DNA from: Trichaptum fuscoviolaceum
Taxonomy: Eukaryota > Basidiomycota > Agaricomycetes > Hymenochaetales > Trichaptaceae
Reading direction: 5' to 3'
Assembly (NCBI GenBank): GCA_910574455.1
Contig: CAJSYZ010000006.1
Span: 605,981-669,980 of the forward strand
Length of the DNA stretch: 64,000 bases
Below, in pieces: positions 46,379-59,500 of the stretch (positions are counted from its first letter, which is position 1; each line of letters begins with the position of its first letter). The translations under genes were made by a program, and so were the position numbers. The notes under the pieces were generated by a model. It was not told where the DNA came from. It was given only the letters and a program-made list of their open reading frames with translations, and searched no databases.

Positions 46379-47758
46379 ATGGCCGACCTCTCGTTCCTCG
46401 TTCCCCCATCAGGCATGCCCATCAACTGGCTTAGCGATGAAGTACTTTCAGATGTCTTCCTTTATTGCTGTCGTCAATCTGCGTCAGAGCCACTTTTACG
46501 CACGGATGCTCCTCTTAGCGTAGCGAGCGTCTCCTTTCGCTGGCGTCAAATTGCATTGACAACCCCGCGTCTATGGTCCTGCATCAACTACTCATTTTCC
46601 GATCATCCGGATGACAAGAACAAGCCTCACTTCGTCAAATCCCTTGACTGCTTCAACACGTGGTTACGCCGGACTGGGGTTGTACCTCTCAAACTTCGTA
46701 TCTCCTCGTTCAGTTACATAAAGCCAGACGTTACGATGGATTTTGTTCGCCACCATAGGCATCGAATTTTTGAGGTCTTTCTGTTTCTAAGTCACGGCAG
46801 TCTCAGAGAATACGACGACGCTAAAGTAATAACCATAGCAGGACTACCCAAATTAGCGAAATTTACTTTCTCTTACATTCCGGCCCTCATAAAGAGAACC
46901 ATCACCGTCGACTTATCTGGATTGCGTACCGTACGGGAGATCTCCTTGCTAGGCAATGTACGCATCGCATCTATCAGATCATCCCTTTCGGAACTCAAAC
47001 ACTTCACGTACGCGGATGCAATAGAATCCTCGTTCGTCGCCGGGCCTACGTTACTGGACACCCTCAAAGTGCTGGATATTTCTCCAGGACTCCACGAATT
47101 AAATCTTCGAGGAGCGTACGATCGTCACGATTCGTTTTTGAATGGAGTCGAAGCTCCTAAGGTTTGCGCCCAGAACTTGCGTAAACTCTCCCTTGTCTTT
47201 GACAGAGCAGTCCATGGCGGGAGACTGTTTGTACTTGATAGATTGACCCTTCCTGCACTCGAGGACGCCGAAATCTACTTCCCAAAGGAGACATGCAATG
47301 CAGCCTTCGCAGACGCACATTCGGTCCTTTCTCTGTTTCAACGGTCGTGCCCAGAGCTGAAGCGCCTGAGCATCGGGGGCGGCTGTATCAACGACGCCGA
47401 TCTACTCGCCATCTTGCGTCTTGTACCCACGTTAAGGAGCTTGGAGCTTATCCATCATACCTTCACGAACCTGAAAACCTTCTTGGACCATTTGACACTT
47501 CGATCGGATTCGGAACATAAACTGTGTTCCGACTTGGAGATGCTGGTGTTTCTCGCCTGTCCATCGCGTGCGCCCACCCATGTTATAGCAGACATGATCA
47601 TATCGAGATGCCTGGACTATGATCTCGATGACGGAGTAGGCCTTAGAGCTGGTACGCTTAGGAAAATGCACCTACTCGACATGGATTTCCTAGATCTTTG
47701 GGAGGACGAGGCAATTGTAGAGTGCGTTCAGGAAGGATTAGACCTCCTAGTCACATAA
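46379..47758 (+). CDS. F-box/leucine-rich-repeat-like protein
   Basis: A single open frame of about 459 residues runs from ATG 46379 (MADLSFLVPPSGMP) to a stop at 47758. An earlier in-frame ATG-less extension reaches 46310. The N-terminus reads INWLSDEVLSDVFLYC, then SVASVSFRWRQIALTTPRLW, the usual F-box layout in basidiomycetes (L.DE.L..IF ... V...WR..A..TP.LW). The remainder shows irregular leucine-rich repeats (TLKVLDISPGLHELNLRG, 'LLAILRLVPTLRSLELIHH'). By family knowledge such proteins are substrate adaptors of SCF ubiquitin ligases, bound to Skp1 through the F-box. The substrate is unknown. Mushrooms carry many such genes, so no specific orthology is claimed. Confidence 0.8.
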   Translation: MADLSFLVPPSGMPINWLSDEVLSDVFLYCCRQSASEPLLRTDAPLSVASVSFRWRQIALTTPRLWSCINYSFSDHPDDKNKPHFVKSLDCFNTWLRRTGVVPLKLRISSFSYIKPDVTMDFVRHHRHRIFEVFLFLSHGSLREYDDAKVITIAGLPKLAKFTFSYIPALIKRTITVDLSGLRTVREISLLGNVRIASIRSSLSELKHFTYADAIESSFVAGPTLLDTLKVLDISPGLHELNLRGAYDRHDSFLNGVEAPKVCAQNLRKLSLVFDRAVHGGRLFVLDRLTLPALEDAEIYFPKETCNAAFADAHSVLSLFQRSCPELKRLSIGGGCINDADLLAILRLVPTLRSLELIHHTFTNLKTFLDHLTLRSDSEHKLCSDLEMLVFLACPSRAPTHVIADMIISRCLDYDLDDGVGLRAGTLRKMHLLDMDFLDLWEDEAIVECVQEGLDLLVT

Positions 47759-48482
47759 AGACACGAACGTATTATTGTTCTACACAACTTCGTAAAATGT
47801 AAATGGTTTTCCTGAAGAAATCAACCGCAGATCATCTCTATTGTAGACCAAGGTTCGGGCTATTGATATTTTACTTACTCCAAGCCCATCCGAGTCTCCC
47901 TGACAGCTCACTTAATTTACCTCAGTACCAATGCAGTTCCCCAAGTACCAAATTGTATTATCAGCATACCTATTACGCTTCCTATAGACAACCTCTTTTT
48001 ACATAGTAGGATTTCTTTTCAGATTGGCATGAGTTTTATCCTGTTTCCGCGGCGAATGCTCAAGACCTGTCCGATCTATAGATTCTATACACGTTTTCTC
48101 TGTAAGCCACTTCTCAATTATCTTGATTGAGGGTGACGACGTTATGAAGCGTACCACAATCCAAACGCACTCCGTAGGCGCCGAAGAACGTTATGAAAAG
48201 AAGAGCGCCACAAAACCCTTGAAAAAGATAGTTCAAACATTTTCTAAACATGAAAGCATCCTAGATCTTGAGTATTTGCGACATGCGCGCATCTTGTGCG
48301 GTTAGAAGACCGCAAGTCTATTCGCTAGTATTGCCGGGAGAGGGAGTGCAGTACGGAGTCTTGAAAGTTGCTTACTCTGGCATTTCGTGACTGGAGGAAA
48401 ATAGGGAAAAACATATAGAACATTATAAATATAAGTACAAGAAGATAACATAGTCCAAACCAACCCTAATTCTATTGGGATG
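47759..48482. other. Intergenic stretch between convergent genes, nothing seen
   Basis: AT-rich sequence with short open frames only. It probably contains the 3' UTRs of the F-box gene (plus) and of VPS26 (minus). Confidence 0.6.
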
Positions 48483-49686
48483 TTAGCTCAAGTTTAACCT
48501 GCAATGAGATACAAGCATACTGACCTCAGGTATCCTAAAGATGGTGATCTCCTGCTGTTTGAAATACCGCCTATTCTCCTCATCTATCAAGACTAGATTC
48601 AGGTAATAGCGCACGCTGAACTTCTTATTGACTTCACGGAATGTCGGAGTTAAGTCGAAGCCACCAAGGAACAGTCGGATGGGAATTGTTTCGCCTGGTT
48701 GCACATTTTAGAGTTCACGAGGTCCTTGCTTTTCGCATACAAAAGTTAACGTACCTCGTACAGGAGCTCCATCCATAATCTCAAACTTCGTGATCGTCTC
48801 GCTCTCGTTATACTGGTTCGGGACTGCACCAGTTGTCTCCCGTCTTATAATCGATAGCTCCATGTGCTTGATTTTTATTCGCACTAGCAAGAAGTAGATC
48901 TTGCCCACAATGACGTCCTTAAGGTGGTATCTATACAAGCACAGTCAATATGATGGTAGCGTCTGGCATGCAGTGGTATAAACGCACTTCGATTTGTTGT
49001 ACTCAAATTCAATGTGTAAACAGTCTTCAATGCCGACCTCCATTTTGATAGAGTTGTTCGAGTCTGGAGGCATGCGGTACGAATGGACCCAAAGATCCTT
49101 TTCCTTCACTACCTCCGCTATCCGCCTTGATATGGTCACACGTATGAAGTACCTACAATCCCGGCCGTCAGCGCATGGGGACTTGAGAACATGTACACAA
49201 TACGCACCTAAGCTTCACATTGATGCCCTGGTAGCTTTCGTATTGCTTCTCAACATTCTTGAATGAAAAGTCGAACGTCTGCGCTTGTCGCATCTCGCCT
49301 GGTGCGGCCAGCTCTTGTGATAATGACAAGAATTCATGGTGATGGCCACGGTCGTAGAAGAGCTCTGTAACACCACGATTGGCTTCCCTACCAAGCACAT
49401 AGCAGTCTACACATACCAATGCTCCCGCAGAACTCGACCTTTACCCCATCATGTGCAAGTTTCTTCCCATCTCGTACTCGTACAGTCACCTATAAACACA
49501 TTAGCTACACTTCAAACTCGACATTCTCGTGCTGCGCACCTGCCCAACGACCGACTCGCCATCATAGTACACAGGACACCGAACAGGCTTCTCCTTGTCT
49601 ACTTTGACCTCGACCTGTTTTCTGTCGTCCTCGCCATCGAGTTTGACGTCCACGTCCACTGGAGATGCGAAGAAGAAAGATGCCAT
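48483..49686 (-). CDS. VPS26: Vacuolar protein sorting protein 26, retromer subunit
   Basis: The protein is assembled from five or more exons: ATG 49686 (MASFFFASPVDVDVKL, then YYDGESVVGQ), VTVRVRDGKKLAHDGVKVEF, LFYDRGHHHEFLSLSQEL with 'APGEMRQAQTFDFSFKNVEK', 'YFIRVTISRR' with EKDLWVHSYR and SIKMEVGIEDCLHIEFEYNK, YHLKDVIVGKIYFLLVRIKI with ELSIIRRETTGA, and IPIRLFLGGFDLTPTF with YYLNLVLIDEENRRYFKQQ. These are near-canonical VPS26 sequences along the full arrestin-like double-beta-sandwich fold. VPS26 pairs with VPS35 and VPS29 in retromer, which recycles cargo from endosomes to the Golgi or plasma membrane. The C-terminal end after EITIFRIPE is uncertain: either the frame runs to 48483, or GTCAGT there begins an intron. 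It lies head-to-head with the VWA8-type gene. Confidence 0.93.
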
Positions 49687-50026
49687 GGTGGGCTGGTTCA
49701 CCTATGCAACCATAACAGACAGTAATTGGCTCGAGCCGGCAAATGAGCTTTTCCCACGTGTTGAACATCTTAACTTCTCATTCTCTTTCTTCAACCACGC
49801 TCTTACAAGTTGCCACAAAACTGGGATATGAAGCCAAGAGCCTGGCCATAGACTCTTTCTCGTACAAACAGGCTGGTCGAATAGCCTTAGAACTGTAGTG
49901 CTTAGGAATATCACAGAGCTTTACTGCAGACCCGGCTTCGGTTATGGTACTCTCCCGAACTTATGCTACTTAGAGTCTCGAGTTGTTATAATTTCGCCAG
50001 AGCTTCTTTTCGCCAGACTCATATCA
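49687..50026. promoter_or_regulatory. Shared intergenic region between divergent VPS26 and VWA8-type genes
   Basis: Only 340 bases separate the two start codons, which point away from each other, so both promoters must lie here or overlap. Pyrimidine-rich tracts are present (about 49780-49800). I see no sure TATA box. Confidence 0.5.
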
Positions 50027-53000
50027 TGTCTACTCCGAAACGGCGCTTAGAGCACCTGGTTCGCGCTTTAACGAACACTCGACCAACCATAGGCACTCTA
50101 AAGCTCGGCGGCATCACTTACGAAGTCCCACAATGCTCGGAACCTTCAAGGCTACCTCAATCCAAGGATCTTCTGGATTTACAGAATGCACTTAATCAGG
50201 ATTACCTGCATTTCATGCTTCAGAAGTACCTACTAGGACAGGACATCTTTCTTGTTTCTCAACCTGGTCCGTACGCTCGTCGTCTTGCCATGACATTCTG
50301 CAGGTGTGTAGTTTACTTTTCTTCCTACCTCCATTGACCCATATTATCCGCAGTCTTATTAATGCGGAATATGAACATGTCTCGCTGCATCGAGATGTTG
50401 GGGAAACAGAGCTCAAGCAAGGACGGGAAATTCGGGCAGGCGGCAACCTGGTCTATGTCGACAGCGCGGCCGTGAGAGCTGTGAAACTTGGCCGCATCCT
50501 CATACTTGAAGGTATTGAGAAAGCCGAGCGAGGGATAATGCCTGTAATATCCTTTCCAGCGCTATCATAAGACTTTTGACTGACTCGTGTAACAGGTTCT
50601 CAATAATCTGTTGGAGAATAGAGAGATGTAAGGGTAATAATTCGCGGTCTCGATTGTAATTACTAATAATTTTGCACAGGAACTTGGATGATGGCACGCA
50701 CATCCTACATCCTGCTCGCTTCGCTCAGCTCGATCAGTCAAGCTCTACCAAGACCTTCATCCCAGCACACGAGAATTTTAGGGTCATCGCAATAGCGGCT
50801 CCCGTCCCTCCTTATCCTGGTCATCCACTAGATCCACCCTTCCGTAGTCGCTTTCAAGCGCGGTTCATAGACTCGATAGGTGCCTCTCTGGCGCTGGATT
50901 CGGTCAACGGCGATTCCAACCCTTTCATCGAGAAGTTTACGGAAATTATCCTGTCGACGCAGCTTGCGAGTGAGGCACGCAACGATCTATCAAGCCTATC
51001 TGGCTCGTCCCTACCTGCCTTCCCTCAAACTGCAGTGGCGAAGCTTCATAAACTTGCAGCAATGTTCCCACCAGCTGGGAAATTGGCACCGGAGCAACTA
51101 GCTCGTGTCGTTTTATCATTACACCCAGCGTTACTAAGTGCTCCATTCCGTGGCTGGGCATCACTGAGTCAGCAGTTTGAACGCGAGGGACTGGGAAGAT
51201 TGGAAAGTCCATCTTCAGAAGATGACTCTGGCTTGTTAGGGTATCGCCTGACAAGCATTGAGAGGACTGGCGATATGACTGCACGATGTGCCTTTGCGCA
51301 TACTTTGGAAGGCACCTTTTCCCGAATAGATATAGACGTACCAGCCGGACCTAAGTCGTTCGTATCGCCCTCTACGCTCAAGGTCGGAGAAACCATAATA
51401 TTATCGAACGGTGTCAAAGCTACGATCTCAAAGCGCCTTCTCTCGTCGTTGACTTGTCTTCTTCAAGCTCATGCACTGGGTTGGGATATATCTCTCATCC
51501 CGCCAGTACAGGCATCGACAGCATCCTCTTCAACATCCATTGTCGTGCGTCTGTTTGGAGATCTTCTGGGTTACGAGATCGAAGATCTGCACCTCTACAA
51601 GGAGCTCGGCGGCCGTGAACTGGTGATGAGAAGACATATTGAGGATGGCGGTGCAACAACCTGGAAGCCAAGGTACGTGCTCTTCTCTGTCATGGATTAT
51701 CGTGCTGACTACGCTTGTAGCCCTCTTATCCAAGGCGCATGGGGCGGGAGACTAGTCCATTTATCCGGAACTGACACTATTGGTGCCACTGCTGGATCGT
51801 TGTCGCGATTGACACAAGATCGCGAGATTGAACTTTGGGAAGGCAAGCGAATCGTCGCCGAAATCAGAAGCCAAGAGGTATTCAATCTCACATCTCAATA
51901 CTGAAGCCTTACAAACATGTGCAATAGAAGTCAGAAACTACGCTTAGCATTGCTCATCCAGCCTTCCGCGTCATTTCAACTGCATCCAAATCAACTCCTT
52001 TGCGTGACTGGCTCACGTACGAGCATTCAAATATGTTCTTCCCGATCCTAGCGCAGCCAATGGACGCCAAAGAGGAATCCGCGCTCCTCCTCTCGACTGG
52101 TTGCACGCCATCGGTGGTCTCATCTCTGATAGCTTTCGCTACAAAATACAGAGACAGCATGTCCACTGAGACGACCACAAAGCAAAGGAAGCTCGGCACT
52201 CGTGCACTTGTGCGTATCGCCCGCAAAATTGCGCAATATCCTTGGGACGATGACCTGCATCTTCTTCTGAGTCGTGCTCTTCTTGCTGAGTTTTTGCCTC
52301 CGGTTGAGAAGATGAATCTGGACGTTCTTCTTGCGGATGCAGGAATTCAGAAGCGGTCTTCCTTTGTGAGTTTAATACTATTGTCTTGACTAATTAATTC
52401 AATCATGACTGACTTTCGCGTAGTACAATCCACCACCAACTGTAGAGCAGGGTGACCAGCTGAGCTTCCCCCCTGCAAGCGATCCAGACAACAGATCAGA
52501 AACCATTCGTATCCCGTGCTTCGACGCCTCGCAGGACCCAGAGGGTGTTGCTTCGCACGTTCCACACATGGATCATTTCTACGATAACAGTCTCCAATCT
52601 GGGTTAATGAGGGACATGGCTGTAGATCTCGAGATTCTAGGGGAGCATCTGGTTTTACTCGGTAATCAAGTAAGAGATATTCTCCTCTTTCGCCACGTTT
52701 AGGTTGCTAAATGTGACTTAGGGTGTGGGTAAGAACAAGATCATTGACCGGTAGGCAACGATATATTTCCATAATGAGGTGTTTATTGATCCTATGGTTG
52801 CGAAGTTTGTGTCAACTGTTAGGACGACCACGGGAATACGTACAGCTCCATCGCGATACAACTGTAAACCAGCTCATGTTTACAACGAATTTAGAGGGCG
52901 GTGTCTTGCACTATACTAACTCCCCACTCCTCCGTGCAATAATTGACGGGCGTGTAATCATTGTCGACGAGGCTGACAAGGCACCAGAACACGTAGTCGC

Positions 53001-55469
53001 CGTTTTCCGAAGCCTCGGTGGGCATGGCGAGTTGACGCTTTCGGATGGAAGACGCGTACGACCCGTCAAGGAGCGAGTGGATGATATTGTTGTGCACCCA
53101 AATTTCCGCTTGATACTGTTAGCGAATCGCCCGGGATTTCGTGAGTACACATGTGGACTTTGAGGCATTTTACTAATATCTGATACACAGCGTTCCTGGG
53201 AAATCACTTCCTCCAGGTATTGGGGGATAACTTCAGCTGGTCAGTTTACCCGATAGCTCATGTTTTCGCATACCTAACTTCTCTGAAAAAGTCACTCGGT
53301 ATCGAACCCGGACATGGCTTCAGAACGCCAACTGCTACAACAATTGGCTCCGGAAGTCGATGAGGACACGCTGCACCGTTTAGTCGCTGCATTCCAAGAT
53401 CTTCGTACTGGGTATGATACGGGGAAAGTCTCTTATCCATACTCCTTGAGAGGTGCGTTAGCGTGAAGTACAGCCACATATACAACTTACTCATCGTGTA
53501 TTGCAGAGCTTATCAATATCGTCCGACATATGCGTGCATACCCTGACGATACTCTTGATAATGTCCTTCGCAATGTCTTCGACTTTGACATTTACAAACC
53601 GGAGACAATTGACTATTTATATGAGGTCCTCGATCACCATGGGTATGTAGTTTCTCTCGTTTGTTTTATCTAGACATCTCTGATATTCGCTTGTACAGCT
53701 TAAAAGTCAAGCACCTGGGCATCGAGGCCGCACGCGAAGCAGCGAAGAAAAGGGTCAACGACATCGAGTTTGAGCCGAAAGGCAAAACAGACTTGAGCGA
53801 ACCCAAATTCGGGAAAGAAGATCCTAAGAATGAAGAACATAGCGGTGGGAATACCTGGGCTGGTGGAGTGAGTACCTTTTCTTATTATATGCAATCTGAA
53901 TGGTTCTGAACGGTAAGCTGTGTTCCTAGACTGGTGGCCGAGACACTGCGGGCTTAGGAGGTCGAGGCGGATACATGCGCCTTTTCAAAGGGCATGATAT
54001 TAAGCAGGTATGCCTGACTTATCTATCACTGTTGCGGTGTAGTTTCTTATCTTCTGGTAGATCCCTGACAAGCTTAAGGACGATGTTCCTGACCACATCA
54101 AGGAAAGAGCGCGAGAGATGGCACATGAAGAGCTAGCGCGAAGGCTCGAGGAACTTGACATGAGTCAGGGAGAGGCTAAAGAGTATGGCATGCTTCTAGC
54201 CGAAGTTCAAGCTCACATTGTCCAACTGCTTGATTTGCTTGAGAGTATGTATTTCTTCGTCTCTTACATTCTCCCTGTACTCACGATCGTCTGTCTTCGT
54301 TCATAGATCTGTCTGCGCGAGAAGAAGAACGCGTCTGGGTGAAAAGACAAACGGATGGAGAATTGGACGATAGCAGGCTCACCGAAGGATTGACCGGCGA
54401 GGCCACTGTATACAAGCGTCGTGGCATGGAGAAGCCAGAGATGGGCAGGCCTCAGATCAAGTTAGTTGTGATCACTTCCCTTTATAGTTGTTTTTAATGT
54501 CGGTTACTTCTAGACCGAAGCGCATTCGTTTTGTGTTTGATGTCAGCGGATCTATGTGAGTTTCGCTCGTGACAGGGGTTCTTTTCTAACTATAGGTTAT
54601 ATTAGGTACCGCTTCCAATATGATGGAAGACTCCAACGATCTCTTGAAACGGGTGAGCATCAAGTTTTAGAGTTGTGTTGCCTTTAGTGACTGGCGTCAT
54701 CCCGAAAGTCGTGATGCTGCTCGAGACCTTCGACCGTCTCAGTCGCAAGGACAAATATGTCTGGGATGTGAGTACTCAAGGAAATTTTGTTTCTATTGGA
54801 TATTGATTTCTGCCCTAGATTTATGGTCACGTACGTCGACTTCGTGGAAGCAAGTTTGTTTCGTCGACTGATATATATTCGTAGTCAGGAGACTCTCCAG
54901 ATCTACCACTCGTAGAATGTGACGGCCCATCCCTTGAAGTCCGCGACAGATGGAAGGTAGTGGAGAAGATGACTATGGTATCTCAGTATACATTTGCTGG
55001 GGATTACACTGGTACGCCCCACGCCTGGTACATGATGAGCTTGTCACTGACGCCCACGGTAGTTGAAGCCATCGAAAAGGCAGTCGATGAAGTTGGTAAA
55101 TATGACGCGGGTAAGCCTATCTTCCGGTGTGCTGGAGGCATCTACTTATGATTCCGCATGTAGACGACTGGTTCGTTATAGCCATTTCGGATGCAAACTT
55201 CGGGCGGTACCAGATCACTGCGGATGATTTGAAGAGGGCGATGGATAGAAATCCGAAAGTGCACACAGCTCTTATTTGTATCGGCGATGGTGCTGAGGCG
55301 ACCTGGTTAGTCCGCTTTTTGTATTGGTAGGTAGTAACTTATTACTGATATTTATATCGGCAGGATACCGAGGCAATTCCCGGGAAGGGGATTCCGCGTG
55401 AAGGATACGCATGACATACCTAAAGTACTGAGGAGCATTTTATCGGACATGGTGGATAGATCGAAATGA
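50027..55469 (+). CDS. VWA8: VWA8-type protein: AAA-like ATPase modules plus C-terminal von Willebrand A domain
   Basis: A multi-exon gene starts at ATG 50027 (MSTPKRRLEHLVRALTNTRP), with introns at 50304-50353, about 50544-50595 and many more. The first ATPase module has a degenerate P-loop (LVSQPGPYARRLA) and a Walker B-like GRILILEGIEKAERG before LNNLLENREMNLDDGTH. A second module is also degenerate (around 51480-51620). The third has an intact-looking GNQGVGKNK (about 52660-52740, across an intron), 'VIIVDEADKAPEHVVAVF' as Walker B, and a sensor-like 'FRLILLANRPGF'. A Lys/Glu-rich linker follows, then the VWA domain: RFVFDVSGSM (MIDAS DxSxS, about 54530, intron inside), 'VVMLLETFDRLS', 'FVIAISDANFGRYQ', ALICIGDGAEATW and a stop at 55469. 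Human VWA8 is mitochondrial, and the order of modules is the same. The substrate in fungi is unknown to me. An insertion of an AT-rich intron after 52380 should be verified. Confidence 0.9.
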
Positions 55470-56561
55470 GTATATTTATGGCTATCTACTCGGAAACATA
55501 ATAGATCGTAGAGCTAAACTTGCATATTATAACCACAAGGGCGCACTGTCATAAGGTCAAATTTGGCCAAGGGATTTCGGACTGACTCATGAAACAATCT
55601 ACAATTTTATGTGTTCATTGGCTTGCTGTATAGATACTGTGCTATCAGGTAAACGTGCGCGGAGAATTTGATGTCATTTATTATACTACATAATCTTCAA
55701 AGAATCAGTTCAAGATAGTTTTCAATCATAAATCAATGGGAAATGCTTGAGCTTTTAATCAGTGCGTCACTTCTGATAGTAACAGCTTCTTGTTATTAAT
55801 TTGGAGTCTCCCCGGATAAATAAGCATAAGTGAAAGGGCTACTCAAATTTGCAGCGAGGGAGCAGAATATGGTTGAACTTGTTATATCTGTTAGTTGTTG
55901 CATCTTGACAACTTCATATTAATGTTGAATACGCATTGCCGCGGTTGCTTCCAAATATGATGGGATTCAATAAGTAGGTCAGTAATGCAAATCTAAATTG
56001 TATCATAATGTTAGACTCTGTAATGCTTGAAAATCTTGATAACGCTTGAAACTTGAAACCGTCTGTTCAAGCCGTGGGAATTAACTTCACTTGTGTGTTA
56101 GTACAAGGATCAATAAATGACTGCACCTTCTTTACTTGATATCAGATCAACTTTCGTAGAGCCGGGGAAGTTTAAAGGGAATTCGCGAGGTCTAGTAAGC
56201 GCCGCACTGCAGATGATGTCGATCAATGCCGCGCTGGCTAAGTTTAGTCCAAGTGGTACATATGACATTTGCAGAACCTTCTTTATGAGAAATTGGACTT
56301 TAATGGTTTTGGCAATAGAAGTTATAGATATGTTCCTGAGTGTCTTCTGTGCTCTCTTACAATCTGAGAGAAAAGCAAGACGACAAAGAAGTAAAGTAAA
56401 ACCAGTACGAACGATTTTCAACCAAAAAAGGAGAAAAGTCGGACCGTCAAGTTTAATGATATCACTCACGTGACCTTTACCACGATTAACCCTCCGTTTT
56501 GTACAATGTAGAATTCCGCCCTCCTCGCCACGAACGACGACGACGACGACGACAAAGCGCG
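55470..56561. other. Intergenic stretch, no recognised gene
   Basis: AT-rich sequence with overlapping frames on both strands at about 56110-56613, neither recognisable. A CGACGACGACGA run at about 56533-56552 lies in the leader of the next gene. Confidence 0.55.
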
Positions 56562-59500
56562 ATGGCATCGTCGCGCGCGTCCTCCGAGCCCTTAACATCA
56601 CCATCGCCGACACCGCCGCCGTCTAGAAAGCAACCCATTCCATCTGCAAAGACTGTCGGCCTTGACAGCGACTCCGAGCTTTCTGAGCTCACCGAGGACG
56701 AGCAGGACGGCAGCCGTCGTTCAGGCTCATCACAGAGCAACTTCTCGAATACGGGAAACCATTCTGGACGCAAAAAAAGAGTCGGAGGTATCGTGCCCGC
56801 CCCAATGTGGGACTGGGCGTACAAGAACGGCAGCAAGAAGGCCCTTGATGACGAGGAAATGCCTGGAACAAACGCCCAGGTCGAGACAGGACCCGACGTT
56901 GATGATAAAGTCGAGGACGATGTCGAGGAAGAGGAGGAAGAGAAAGAGAAAGAGGAGCTGGCGAACGCAGTTCACAAGGCCTCACCGGCTGATGATGGTG
57001 GCGACCCTGTTGCGGACCACGAGTCTGAAGAGGAAGAAGAGGAGGAAGAGGAAGACGACCGCCCACTCCAGCCTCCATCCGTTTCTCAGATTCGTGAAGG
57101 CTCAGCTGAGCTCACTGAGGTCGAGGACGTTGAGGAGGAGGAAGACAATTCACCGTCACCGTCGGAAGCCCAAGACGCCGACTCAGACGCGGGAGCTGAA
57201 GGCGAGGCTGAGGCTGAGGCTGAGGCCGACGTCGAATCCGAAGAAGAGGAAGAATCGGCAAACGAAGAACTGGAAGATCCTGCTGATCCTCCAGAAGAGG
57301 AGGAAGAGGAGCCCGCCGACGATGAGGACGAAAAGCCTGCGACCAACCTCGACGACGCGCCTGTCGTCTCTGCTATCCCGGCGGGGAACTCAATCATGGC
57401 TGGTCAACAACTCATTAAGACCCCCTCACCCTCACCGTCCACTTCCCCTGAGCCGGAAGACTCTCGTCCTCTTAAGGATGCACCGAACGCGAACAGTGCT
57501 GAGGGTGATGCTGCCGACAAAGACGGCACCGAGGCTATCGTCGTCGAACAACCGGAAACTGCAGACATCGATCCGGAAGTGGAACCGGACGTCGATGCAG
57601 ATGTAGAAGTCGATGCAGATGGCGACCACGAAGTGGAGGCGGAGGAAGCAGAGCTTGAGCTTCAACCAGCCCATCGCGCCGAAGCACTGGACGTATTGGC
57701 GCAGATCGAGCTACGCTATGCGCTCCTGCGTGAAGCATTATATATCGAGAAGATGGAAGACCTTGCTATGGAGGAGGCCATGGTGTTACAAGGTAAGATT
57801 TACTATCTAATGAACTTCCCTCTCACTGACATGTGAACTAGACGTACATCCGGAGATGGTACATTTGCTCAACGAATTGCAGGTTCGCCACGACCGGCGT
57901 TTGGAGCTTGCCATAAAGAAGCGCAGATACGAAGACGAACATGTAAGGACCCTGCGCAAGGTGGAAGAGGAGGGTGTGTGGAGCTGGTGGAAGGTACGTG
58001 ACCTTCTGTTCCTTTTCTTTTGGCTGCTTACTCAAAATGATGCAGTACGAACGCGACGCGTTGCAGACAGAGTTGTATTCGGACGCTAATAGGAAGAGAA
58101 GGAGACTGGAACGAGAAAAGCGTACTCTGGAACGACCTACGCCGAGTAAGTTACATACCTCTGTGCACGTGTGCGCATATCTGATCTACCATGCATTACC
58201 AGGACGCGCCATCCCTCCACCCCGTCCTGCTCGTGCAACGCAGAAACCTCAGTCTGTTCGCGAACTCATTAAGTGCACGTCGCTGGACATCAAACATCTA
58301 CCCAGCTCGAAGTTGAAGCGGAAACGTCCGGGCGCCGTCAGTGGTACCACATACCCCAAGCTTTCTGTCCTGTCCCGCCAAGAAATTCAGACCGACTTAC
58401 ATCAGCTCTCTGTACGAGTACGATCAAACTATTATGGTACTGGACAGATAATGGTACCCGGCGAGATGGGCATGGGCCACGGAATGGATGGACATTATCC
58501 AGAGTATGGGATGCCATTAGGAGCTCCGGTACAAACGCCGTATCCGCAAGGTCACCCACCGTACCCGCCTCAGCCACCTCCCGAGTCTCGAAACATCTAT
58601 CACCACCAGCCATTAGCGCCAGCCCCTGCGCCGATGAACGGTATTCCTAGGGATCCGAATGGGCCGCCTATGAGTCCAAGGTCGTACGAGCACGGCATGG
58701 TCAATGGAGGTTCACAGTATGGCATGACAGGGCCGGGGCAGCCTTACACGCCCCCGCCTGGTGCATCGAGTGCAGGCGCTGGCCCATCCAAACAGCCACT
58801 CGTTAATGGACACGGTCATGGAAGGCGGGTCATTAGTGGGAACAAGGGCGAACGAGAGCGAATGATGGAGAATGGTGTTTCAGACGAGTACAGCGGACGG
58901 ATGCAACCGCCCAGTCAACATCCCCATCGACATCCTGCAATGCACCAATCCCTTCAGGTTCATGGCGTGCCACACCATCACCACATCGTACATCGACATG
59001 GTGCGCACCATCATCATCTGCCCGGTCGGTCGGCTTCTGGACCAGGTGCACCTCGACCTCCAGAATGGGTAAGCGCACCGGAACAAGAGAATGGCATGCG
59101 CAGACCAGTGGCTGTCGAACAGTATAATCTTGTATCCAAGCCTGTATCAATGTACAAAGAAGATCCGGACCCGGGGAGAGAGCGTGGGCGTTCGATGCTG
59201 GGTGGCCCGCAAGATCGAGAAAGACCACAGGTGACGCCATTCGTGATGACACCGACGCAGGCCATTCAGGCAACGCAACCACGGGGACCTGGCGGGGCGA
59301 GTCCGGTGAGACGCGATCCATGGATGGATGAGCGGTCTGCATACGATGCTTCTGGCCCCGATCGACATTCTCATCGTGTAGGAAGTCCCTCACGACATCC
59401 ATCATCGCATAGTATTGGTTCACCCCGACCGAGAGCTTTAGCGAGCCCGCCACTGTCAGCTCTACCAAACCATATCTACTCGCCATCTCGGATTGCATCG

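Noticed and set aside
56689..57674. Ser-rich and Arg-rich frames over the Sds3-like gene
   Set aside because: Shadows of Glu/Asp-rich coding sequence in other frames.
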